This document shows, one piece after another, positions 1 to 5,406 of a stretch of 5,460 nucleotides of DNA. The stretch comes from Clostridia bacterium (GTDB lineage: Bacteria; Bacillota_A; Clostridia; Christensenellales; UBA1242). The stretch spans positions 1 to 5,460 of the forward strand of contig JAQVQJ010000092.1 in assembly GCA_028701635.1 (NCBI GenBank), given 5' to 3'. The notes under the pieces are model-generated. The model was not told the origin of the DNA, searched no databases, and saw nothing but the letters and a program-made list of their open reading frames with translations. A program made the translations under genes and the position numbers. Each line of letters starts with the position of its first letter. Position 1 is the first letter of the stretch.

Positions 1-21
1 TTTAAGAACCTTTTTATCCAT
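1..21 (-). CDS. 5' end of an unknown gene, likely toxin partner of the antitoxin (partial)
   Basis: Only the first seven codons are in the window (reading MDKKVLK) before the left edge cuts the gene. The start is convincing: the ATG at 21-19 is preceded by an AAAGGAGG Shine-Dalgarno at 37-30 with an 8-base spacer, the best ribosome binding site in the window. The start overlaps the last codons and stop of the antitoxin gene by 8 bases, so the two are co-transcribed and probably translationally coupled. By position (immediately after a Phd/YefM-type antitoxin) it is most likely the toxin. Seven residues cannot tell a Fic/Doc, RelE/YoeB, PIN or unrelated protein apart. Confidence 0.55.
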
Positions 22-271
22 TTTGTATTCCTCCTTTCATATTTTTATTATTTTTACGTGCCCGCTTTTTTTCAAGAAGGCGATGTAATGCATCAAGTAA
101 TGATTCGTTGTCATCGCTGTTATCGTTTTCATCATAAGCAAAAACAAGATACGCCGGTTTGTTATTGCGAAGTAATAAAACGTAGCCCTCTGCATCGACC
201 GTTCTTGCGACACGAGAGAAATTTTGATTAGCCTCTTTCAGACTAACGAGTTGTTTAATACGCAGTTTCAT
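14..271 (-). CDS. Phd/YefM-family antitoxin of a type II toxin-antitoxin system
   Basis: This 85-residue protein has the usual size for a Phd/YefM antitoxin. Its N-terminal half fits the DNA-binding and dimerisation fold. A short beta strand and helix (about residues 6-24, including VSLKEANQNFSRVAR) are followed by the strand-turn-strand at about 28-46 (GYVLLLRNNKPAYLVFAY), where the family carries its conserved 'I-x-k-n-n-k-p-a-y-v' pattern. The acidic then basic C-terminal part (residues 47-85) would be the disordered toxin-wrapping segment. The family binds its toxin and represses its own operon. The ATG at 271 has only a weak AGG at -9. The 3' end carries the strong ribosome binding site of the next gene and overlaps its start. 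GC is about 41% over 61-240, higher than the rest of the window, so its history may differ from the R-M locus. Family assignment is good; toxin type is unknown. Confidence 0.82.
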   Translation of the reverse strand: MKLRIKQLVSLKEANQNFSRVARTVDAEGYVLLLRNNKPAYLVFAYDENDNSDDNESLLDALHRLLEKKRARKNNKNMKGGIQNG

Positions 272-288
272 ATGTTTACCTAGAAACT

Positions 289-317
289 ATCTTAACAGAA
301 AAATAGGTATAAAACAA
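289..317 (-). promoter_or_regulatory. candidate promoter of the antitoxin operon
   Basis: On the minus strand, TTGTTT (317-312) and TAAGAT (294-289) are separated by exactly 17 bases. They sit just upstream of the antitoxin start at 271. Each hexamer is only a partial consensus match. No better pair is visible between 272 and 436. Confidence 0.35.
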
Positions 318-322
318 CCTAT
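303..322. promoter_or_regulatory. inverted repeat, candidate antitoxin operator
   Basis: ATAGGT (303-308) and ACCTAT (317-322) are perfect 6-bp arms around an 8-bp spacer, overlapping the candidate -35 of the antitoxin operon. Related AGGT/ACCT cores recur at 278-282 and 334-338. Phd/YefM antitoxins repress their own operons by binding short palindromes, so a role as operator is reasonable, but it is inferred from position only. Confidence 0.35.
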
Positions 323-342
323 AAAGCACTTAGCAGGTATTT

Positions 343-372
343 AAATAAATAAAAGAGGCTTCAGATAAAGCC
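343..372 (-). terminator. weak Rho-independent terminator after the transporter gene
   Basis: On the minus strand GGCTT (372-368) and AAGCC (361-357) form a 5-bp stem with a 6-base loop. It is followed by a T-rich run, TCTTTTATTTATTT. It lies about 65 bases past the transporter stop and before the antitoxin operon. The stem is short, so efficiency may be low. Confidence 0.45.
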
Positions 373-436
373 GCAAGAATGGTGCTGCCAATAATTAACA
401 GGTTTAGTACAAATGAATCCCAAATTAGAAGAGTGC

Positions 437-1486
437 TTAATAATGTGTGTGAAGTCGTTTATGCTCTTCGGAATCTATGAAATTATCAAAGTCATTATTA
501 TGTTTTTTATTAAATATATTGTGATTATGTTCATGCGAATGTTTAATCTCGTGAGTATGTGTTGTTTCATCATGAGTATGAGTTACAAAGTGAATATGTT
601 CATGTAAGTGCTCTTTTGCTAAAGTATCAAAGATGACTAATATTGTTCCTAAAATCATTATAGGAAGGGCTATATAATAAAACATATTTGGAGTCTCTGG
701 TAGGATAGCAAACGATAAAGCTGTTCCAATAAATGGCGTTATTGCATAATAGGCACTTGTTTTTGCTGCTCCTAAGGAGTTTTGGGCTCTTACATAAGAA
801 AAAATACTTAATCCATAAGCAACAAAACCTAATAAAACAGCATATAAAACATATAACCAATTGCTAATTCGTTCTCCAATAATTAGCGCAATTACTATAG
901 AAACAGCGCCCGACAATAAACCTTTTATGGTTACAATTTGATATGTACTTTTAGAAGAGATTTTTCTTGTGCAGTTATTTTCAAATCCCCAACATATTGT
1001 CGCAAGTAAAACAAATAAAGATCCAAGTGAAAATTGGAAACCTTCCTTTGTATCTATAGATAAAACAAAACTTGCTGAGGCAATTATCACTATTGCTATC
1101 CATAACTTCGGTGAAATTTTCTCTTTAAAAATTAGTAAAGCTATTAATGAAGTTGCGACTATTTCAAAATTGCTAAGAAGAGATGCACTTGAAGCTGTCC
1201 CATATTTAATTCCAAACATTAATAAAATAGGCGCAGCAACATCAAGAACCACCATTCCGATTACATAAGGCAAATCTGATTTTGATAGTCTTTTTGTCTT
1301 ATCTTCTCGCTTAAAGCGAAATAAGTAAATAATGCTGATTCCAATGCCGGCACCAAGGTAAAGAAATCCAGCAAGCATTGTTGGAGAAATTTGTTCAATA
1401 AGGATTTTTGAAAAAGGCACATTAATTGCATATAGTATTGCCGCTAATATTGCTAAGGTAATTGCAAATATCTTTTCTTTTTTCAT
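437..1486 (-). CDS. DMT-superfamily (EamA) transporter with histidine-rich C-terminal tail
   Basis: This 349-residue integral membrane protein has two EamA-like repeats (about residues 9-143 and 152-287), giving about ten hydrophobic segments. Family features include the N-terminal 'YAINVPFSK' segment, 'SNFEIVATSLIALLIFKEK' near 105-123 ending the first half, and 'AYYAITPFIGTALSFAILPE' near 245-264 in the second. The family moves small metabolites or ions across the inner membrane; the substrate cannot be read from the fold. Residues 293-349 form a hydrophilic tail with 16 histidines in 57 residues, mostly as HxH pairs, which suggests binding of Zn, Ni, Cu or Co, most likely on the cytoplasmic side. 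The start is the first ATG after an in-frame stop four codons upstream. It has no recognisable Shine-Dalgarno, so translation may be weak. It appears to be a single-gene unit with a terminator on each side. Confidence 0.85.
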   Translation of the reverse strand: MKKEKIFAITLAILAAILYAINVPFSKILIEQISPTMLAGFLYLGAGIGISIIYLFRFKREDKTKRLSKSDLPYVIGMVVLDVAAPILLMFGIKYGTASSASLLSNFEIVATSLIALLIFKEKISPKLWIAIVIIASASFVLSIDTKEGFQFSLGSLFVLLATICWGFENNCTRKISSKSTYQIVTIKGLLSGAVSIVIALIIGERISNWLYVLYAVLLGFVAYGLSIFSYVRAQNSLGAAKTSAYYAITPFIGTALSFAILPETPNMFYYIALPIMILGTILVIFDTLAKEHLHEHIHFVTHTHDETTHTHEIKHSHEHNHNIFNKKHNNDFDNFIDSEEHKRLHTHY

Positions 1487-1500
1487 ACTTATATTTTAAC

Positions 1501-1540
1501 AAATAAATAAAAAACAGCATTGAATTATATCAATGCTGTT
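1501..1540 (-). terminator. Rho-independent terminator of the endonuclease operon
   Basis: Perfect 10-bp arms AACAGCATTG (1513-1522) and CAATGCTGTT (1531-1540) enclose an 8-base loop. On the minus strand the stem is followed directly by TTTTATTTATTT, a classic U tract. On the plus strand there is no T run, so it works in one direction. It lies about 100 bases after the 308-residue gene stop and would separate the restriction operon from the transporter gene. Confidence 0.8.
1524..1532 (-). promoter_or_regulatory. extended -10 promoter for the transporter, inside the terminator loop
   Basis: On the minus strand TGATATAAT (1532-1524) is a perfect extended -10 (TG, one base, TATAAT). It lies in the loop and the first pair of the terminator hairpin, about 38 bases before the transporter ATG. 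No good -35 is visible at the standard spacing, which an extended -10 can tolerate. Transcripts starting here would begin within the second stem arm and could not fold the hairpin. AT-rich loops can give such a match by chance. Confidence 0.4.
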
Positions 1541-1641
1541 GTGATTACTTGGCTATACACTCAAGAAATGATACACTGCACCCACCTTGAGTGATTTTAG
1601 GAGCAGTTGCACCCACCCCTAACGCTTTTAGTTAAATAAAA
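1541..1641. other. gene-free stretch with direct and inverted repeats
   Basis: This segment follows the 308-residue gene and is locally richer in C on the plus strand than its surroundings. It holds two copies of TGCACCCACC (1577-1586 and 1608-1617, 31 bases apart). It also holds a perfect 8-bp inverted repeat, CACTCAAG (1558-1565) with CTTGAGTG (1586-1593). A minus-strand frame of 28 codons (1631 to a stop at 1545) is open but has only a GTG start and no ribosome binding site. It could be a gene or mobile-element remnant, an extra hairpin in the 3' untranslated region of the operon, or nothing. Confidence 0.4.
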
Positions 1642-2568
1642 TTATTTCTTTTTTAATTCAATGCCTTCACGGATTGCCGACAATTTTGAGTGAAGTCTTT
1701 TATTAGTTTCTTCTTTCTCAATATTTGTTTTTTCATATTCCAATTGCATTTCAATAACAGCTTTAAGGCTTTCAAAATAACTTTTGCTTTCATCTTCATC
1801 AAGCTCATGTATGCTTACACTTAAAATCGAATACAAATTTTTCATTAAGTCATAAATTTCAGGTGATATTTTATCTTTGCAAGCTTCAATTCTAGTTTCC
1901 ACATGATTATCTTTAAGTGTTATTTCTTTACAATATAAATTAATCATTTTTTCAAAGACTCTTCTTAGATATGCAAAAGATCCAGCATATAAAGAGTCAA
2001 GATAAGAAAAATAAGCTCTTCTATAATCTGAATACGTATCGAAGCGTTCTAAAACCTTTTTATAGCAATCAAAATCAATTCCTTGTATATCAACATTTGA
2101 AGGAAATTGGCCAATTTTCATCATGGTAACAACACCATTTTCTTGTTCAAGCCTAACAAACAATGAATATGAGGTGCCATCTCCTGTACATTCCAAAAAA
2201 TACTTTAAATAAGCAACATTGCGTTCACTAATTTCGTCCGCATTAAAGCTATTTGGAAATCGAAAGGTTTTAGTATTAGTATATGGTTCAATGTAACTAA
2301 TTAAATTGTTTTTAGAATCTAATGCAAAATATAAAGTATCCCTACTTGAAAACAATGATTCGATTTTATAACTAAATGGATATCTTTTTTTGCAAACATT
2401 GCAAAGAGACTCAATTTTATTTCCTAACAATCCAGATGTGCTTAAAAACTCTTTTAGTCCTTCATCATTTTTTGAATACTGATTGTCTTTTTTTGCATAA
2501 ATAATGAATCTTTTTTTGCAATAAAGTGGAACATCATTAAAAAATTGCTCAAATGTTAGTTTTTCCAT
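1642..2568 (-). CDS. uncharacterised protein encoded with the Sau3AI-like endonuclease
   Basis: This 308-residue soluble protein has no signal peptide or membrane segment. Residues 1-60 contain Cys17 and a CNVC pair (Cys56, Cys59), which could be part of a metal site, although a fourth ligand is not obvious. The middle carries MMKIGQFPS (about 149-157). From about 185 the protein is helical (SYLDSLYAGSFAYLRRVFEKMINLY, then LYSILSVSIHELDEDE at 245-260), and it ends in a charged, coiled-coil-like helix to 308. From memory, this layout resembles hypothetical proteins with a zinc-ribbon-like front and a helical HEPN/DUF4145-like back, some of which occur near defence genes. No function is assigned. 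The start is firm: AGGAG (2579-2575) lies 6 bases before the ATG. It overlaps the end of the endonuclease gene by 20 bases, which implies coupled translation and a role in the same system. It might be an accessory, control or separate nuclease component. Confidence 0.75.
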   Translation of the reverse strand: MEKLTFEQFFNDVPLYCKKRFIIYAKKDNQYSKNDEGLKEFLSTSGLLGNKIESLCNVCKKRYPFSYKIESLFSSRDTLYFALDSKNNLISYIEPYTNTKTFRFPNSFNADEISERNVAYLKYFLECTGDGTSYSLFVRLEQENGVVTMMKIGQFPSNVDIQGIDFDCYKKVLERFDTYSDYRRAYFSYLDSLYAGSFAYLRRVFEKMINLYCKEITLKDNHVETRIEACKDKISPEIYDLMKNLYSILSVSIHELDEDESKSYFESLKAVIEMQLEYEKTNIEKEETNKRLHSKLSAIREGIELKKK

Positions 2569-3964
2569 AATTTTCTCCTAAATTATCATTTTTTAATATT
2601 TCTTTAACGAAATTGCTATTAAACCAAAATGACTGTTTTGTATATTTAGTTAATTGTGTCTCCTTATCAGAAATTGGCAGCATGAATGTATCTTTTTTGT
2701 TTCTACCATGAGGCCTAATATGGCAAATACCATTTCCGTTTCTTTTTTCTTTAGCGAATCGATCAATTATTTTACCTTTTTCATATGTTAGGGCATTACC
2801 GTTTTTAATTAAGGCGGCAGCATCTTCGTACATTTGCTTAATTTTACCATCAACTAATGAGTTCGGTATGTTCCAAAATTGAACTCTATCAAATCTACAC
2901 ACGCCATATTCATCATCTTGAAACACAAAGAACATTAGCTTCCAATCAACAAATTCTTCTCTTATTTCCGACATTTCCCAAGGAGTGTTAACTAATTCTG
3001 TAAAATCAAAAGCAGGAAAAGACATACTTTCATGTGGCTTTCCGTTTTTCTTTAATCTAACTATTTTAAGTTTTATTCCAGCATCCGCCATTTCCTGAGT
3101 GCTTGAATCCTTACCAGTAAGCCCAAGCATTTTTTGTGCAATCAAGAAAGGCAATTGTTTGGCTTTGCTATTTATATAAAATTTATGTTTTAAATCTGTA
3201 ATAGACATTCCATGATATTTGCTTAATTTTTCTTTGTAAATCTCTTCAAGAGGATTTTTCATCCATTCATCCTCGGAAATAAAAGAAACATAAGGAGCAA
3301 GCTTATGAATTGCTTCTCTATAAAGTCTTGTCATGAATGAATTCTTGAAGCTATATGCTCTAGGTTTGGCTAATATTTCGCTATTTGGTTGTCTGCGTGT
3401 TTGAAAAGAATCAGTGCCTTTTGTGCAGGCTGCTAAAAAAGTAGTATCGGATTCGGATATTTCATGAGCTTTACCCATTACTATTTTTTGATGAATGATT
3501 TCCCAATCTCTTTTAATCACTCGATATTCAAGAGAATGTTCAAATTCAAATAAATCCCAGGCGGTTATTTCAAAATCACTCTGTGGTTTGCCTTTAATGT
3601 ATTGATAAAACCATACGAGAAGTCTTCTATTTTTATTATAAAAAGAACTAGTTTCAAAAGTTGCAACTTCTTCTTTAAAATAATCAATCATATTTAAAAC
3701 AAGACGCTCTTTCGAAGAAATATTACCTCGGGTATCACTTTTAACTGGAGTTACCTTTAGTTCAATTCCAGCATCAATGAAATCAGGGTGGTCATCGCTA
3801 TTTGCTTTGTACTTAAAAACATTCTCTTCAACAAAATTACCAAGCCCGCCTTTGTGTGCTTTATTTATTTCAGATAAACCGAGTTCTCCAAAAGTTTTAT
3901 GCAAAGAATTTTGAGTAATTCTAATAATCTCACTTTCAGACAAATGTCTATTAGTATCATCCAT
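2549..3964 (-). CDS. Sau3AI/MutH-family type II restriction endonuclease, predicted GATC specificity
   Basis: This 471-residue protein is close to the roughly 490 residues of R.Sau3AI. The N-terminal domain carries a MutH-type active site: Glu47, Asp61, Glu68 and Lys70, in the motif DFIDAGIELKVTPV. The spacing (14, 7 and 2 residues) is identical to MutH E56-D70-E77-K79, and the MutH-like 'GIELK' turn is present. The second half (about 210-471, including 'YSFKNSFMTRLYREAIHKL') fits the non-catalytic, MutH-like allosteric domain of Sau3AI that allows double-site binding. It should cut unmethylated GATC. The ATG at 3964 has AAAGGGA 6 bases upstream. It is divergent from the cognate methyltransferase and overlaps the next gene by 20 bases. 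All active-site residues are present, so it is probably active. GATC specificity is inferred from the family. Confidence 0.92.
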   Translation of the reverse strand: MDDTNRHLSESEIIRITQNSLHKTFGELGLSEINKAHKGGLGNFVEENVFKYKANSDDHPDFIDAGIELKVTPVKSDTRGNISSKERLVLNMIDYFKEEVATFETSSFYNKNRRLLVWFYQYIKGKPQSDFEITAWDLFEFEHSLEYRVIKRDWEIIHQKIVMGKAHEISESDTTFLAACTKGTDSFQTRRQPNSEILAKPRAYSFKNSFMTRLYREAIHKLAPYVSFISEDEWMKNPLEEIYKEKLSKYHGMSITDLKHKFYINSKAKQLPFLIAQKMLGLTGKDSSTQEMADAGIKLKIVRLKKNGKPHESMSFPAFDFTELVNTPWEMSEIREEFVDWKLMFFVFQDDEYGVCRFDRVQFWNIPNSLVDGKIKQMYEDAAALIKNGNALTYEKGKIIDRFAKEKRNGNGICHIRPHGRNKKDTFMLPISDKETQLTKYTKQSFWFNSNFVKEILKNDNLGENYGKTNI

Positions 3965-3970
3965 ATAAAA

Positions 3971-3997
3971 TCCCTTTTTGAATTATATATCAAAAAG
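3971..3997 (-). promoter_or_regulatory. dyad over the endonuclease ribosome binding site and -10
   Basis: CTTTTTG (3974-3980) and CAAAAAG (3991-3997) are perfect 7-bp arms around a 10-bp spacer that contains a minus-strand TATAAT (3987-3982). The arm nearest the gene includes the AAAG of the endonuclease Shine-Dalgarno (AAAGGGA, 3977-3971). If the TATAAT is the -10, the site could be an operator. If transcription starts further upstream, the mRNA hairpin could partly mask the ribosome binding site. The stem is A-U rich and weak, so either reading is tentative. Confidence 0.35.
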
Positions 3998-4090
3998 AAC
4001 GCAAAATACACCTTAGTCTTTGTTTATATAAAGGAATAAATTATCTTAAGATATTTATTATAATAGTAAAATGATCTTTACTTTTTTTCG

Positions 4091-4119
4091 TTGATCAAGT
4101 AAAATCTATATAGTAAAAT
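4091..4119 (+). promoter_or_regulatory. predicted methyltransferase promoter with GATC in the -35
   Basis: TTGATC (4091-4096) and TAAAAT (4114-4119) are separated by exactly 17 bases and match the consensus at four and five of six positions. The predicted start, near 4126, leaves a leader of only about 13 bases holding the Shine-Dalgarno GAGG (4129-4132). The -35 hexamer contains a target site of the system itself, so its methylation state could change promoter strength. Confidence 0.55.
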
Positions 4120-4138
4120 CATATTGCTGAGGTATCAA

Positions 4139-5395
4139 ATGAAAAAAACAGTTATAGAATTATTCGCAGGTGTTGGAGGATTCCGTGTTGGATTCAACAA
4201 CATAAAAAGTTTCGATAAAAATGGCAAAGCTATTGAAAATGGACCATGGAATTTTGTGTGGGCAAATCAATGGGAGCCATCCACTAAAACTCAACATGCA
4301 TTTGATTGTTACAACACGAGGTTTCCAGACGCTACAAGGAATTCTAACATTGATATTTCAAAAGTCGATAGGACCACTATTCCTGAACACTCGGTCTTAT
4401 GTGGTGGATTTCCTTGTCAAGATTACTCAGTTGCCCACTCTTTAAAAGATGAGAAAGGCATCGAAGGTAAAAAGGGTGTTCTTTGGTGGGATATAAACGA
4501 TATCTTAAAAGTTAAAAGACCACCATTCGTTTTATTGGAAAATGTGGATAGATTGTTGAAAGCTCCAGCAAAACAAAGAGGCCAAGCATTTGGGATTATT
4601 TTAAGATGCTTTGCTGATTTAGGATACGGAGTTCAATGGCGTGTTATTAATGCTGCAGATTATGGTCATCCTCAAAAAAGAAGAAGAACATTCATTTTTG
4701 CATTTCATAGTTCAACAAAATATTACAAAAATTTTGAAGATAACATTGACTTTGCTCAAGAAGATGTACAAGAAGCAATGCTTTTTGCGTGTTTCCCAGC
4801 ATCACTCACATATTCAAAAGAAGATAAGATTGTCGACATTTCAAAGAAAAAATATAAAACAGTTGCGGATGTATCTGAAAAATTTAAATTTGATTTTGAT
4901 AATGCAGGATATATGTTGGATTACAAAATGATAACCGCAAAATTAAATGCTGTTTATGATGGCAAAACCAAAACTTTAAAAGAGTGTTTAGATTGCAAAA
5001 ATGTTCCTGATTTTTGCTATAAAACAAATGTTAAGAAATTTGAATATCTTAAAGGTTCCAAAAAGATTGAAAGAGTTGCTGCAAATGATCATAAATACTT
5101 CTACTCAGAAGGGCCTGTTCCATTTCCGGATAAATTAAACACTCCAGCTAGAACAATGCTTACTAGTGAAGGTACAGTAAATCGTTCATCCCATTTAATC
5201 ATGGATCCTATTTCTAAAAAATATAGAATATTAACACCTGTTGAATGCGAAAGAATTGATGAATTTCCAGATAATTGGACAAATACAGGAATGCCAGACA
5301 AAAGACGCTACTTTATGATGGGAAACGCTTTGGTTACTGGACTGATAAGAACAATAGCTGAAAGCTTAGAATATTTCATTGATAAAGAGGATTAG
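4139..5395 (+). CDS. C5-cytosine DNA methyltransferase, M.Sau3AI-like, predicted GATC
   Basis: This 418-residue enzyme transfers a methyl group from S-adenosylmethionine to cytosine C5 and protects host sites from the divergent endonuclease. The motifs are in canonical order: I, ELFAGVGGF (7-15); IV, GGFPCQDYS (89-97) with catalytic Cys93; VI, ENV (134-136); VIII, QKRRR (179-183). The target recognition region lies between about 190 and 335. Motif IX falls around RTMLTSEG (338-345), and X is MMGNALVTGLI (393-403). The size fits M.Sau3AI, as does 'WANQWEPSTKTQHA' (41-54), which I recall in similar form there. I place the start at ATG 4139 because GAGG lies 6 bases upstream and motif I then begins at residue 7. 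An in-frame TTG at 4124 would add five residues and swallow the Shine-Dalgarno. There is no N-terminal helix-turn-helix extension, so autorepression like that of M.SsoII is unlikely. GATC specificity rests on the partner enzyme. Confidence 0.93.
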   Translation: MKKTVIELFAGVGGFRVGFNNIKSFDKNGKAIENGPWNFVWANQWEPSTKTQHAFDCYNTRFPDATRNSNIDISKVDRTTIPEHSVLCGGFPCQDYSVAHSLKDEKGIEGKKGVLWWDINDILKVKRPPFVLLENVDRLLKAPAKQRGQAFGIILRCFADLGYGVQWRVINAADYGHPQKRRRTFIFAFHSSTKYYKNFEDNIDFAQEDVQEAMLFACFPASLTYSKEDKIVDISKKKYKTVADVSEKFKFDFDNAGYMLDYKMITAKLNAVYDGKTKTLKECLDCKNVPDFCYKTNVKKFEYLKGSKKIERVAANDHKYFYSEGPVPFPDKLNTPARTMLTSEGTVNRSSHLIMDPISKKYRILTPVECERIDEFPDNWTNTGMPDKRRYFMMGNALVTGLIRTIAESLEYFIDKED

Positions 5396-5406
5396 TCCTC
5401 TTTTTT
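5384..5406 (+). terminator. Rho-independent terminator overlapping the methyltransferase stop
   Basis: AAAGAGGA (5384-5391) and TCCTCTTT (5396-5403) form a perfect 8-bp stem with the 4-base loop TTAG, and the T run continues to 5406. The stop codon TAG (5393-5395) lies in the loop and the last coding bases form the left arm, so the gene and its terminator are fused. Confidence 0.85.

Larger units (their letters stand above)
3965..4138. promoter_or_regulatory. divergent control region between endonuclease and methyltransferase
   Basis: This 174-base, very AT-rich spacer must contain both promoters. It holds two GATC sites 20 bases apart (4073-4076 and 4093-4096, the second inside the palindrome TTGATCAA). 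It also holds a perfect 12-bp palindrome TATCTTAAGATA (4042-4053) and three copies of AGTAAAAT (4065-4072, 4098-4105, 4112-4119). The last two begin a 14-bp imperfect tandem repeat. For the leftward endonuclease promoter, TATAAT occurs at 3987-3982 and 4062-4057, but neither has a good -35, so I do not choose one. No separate controller (C protein) gene is present. Confidence 0.7.

Noticed and set aside
413..607. Plus-strand 64-codon frame, Met/Ile/Phe rich
   Set aside because: It is antisense to the histidine-rich tail of the transporter; its composition is the mirror of repeated His codons. It has no ribosome binding site.
627..1268. Other frames in the transporter region (minus 627-860, plus 969-1268)
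   Set aside because: They lie wholly inside the transporter gene, have no ribosome binding site or recognisable domain, and the transporter frame is clearly the coding one.
1513..1540. Bidirectional terminator
   Set aside because: The hairpin is symmetrical, but the plus-strand side after the stem is GTGATTACTT, without a T run.
1541..1641. Insertion sequence or integrated element end
   Set aside because: The repeats are suggestive, but there is no transposase, no matching terminal inverted repeat elsewhere in the window and no clear target duplication, so I list it only as a repeat-bearing stretch.
2549..3964. MutH mismatch-repair nicking protein
   Set aside because: The active site is MutH-like, but the length is about twice that of MutH. 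A second domain is present, and the gene is paired with a C5 methyltransferase, which fits Sau3AI-type restriction. No mutS or mutL is nearby.
4124..4138. In-frame TTG start giving a methyltransferase five residues longer
   Set aside because: It would place the GAGG Shine-Dalgarno inside the gene. The ATG at 4139 has correct spacing, and motif I begins at residue 7 from it, as usual for this family.
4221..5301. Extra frames within the methyltransferase gene (plus 4221-4445 and 4641-4931, minus 5101-5301)
   Set aside because: They are overlapped by a full-length enzyme with all catalytic motifs; no independent coding signal is seen.
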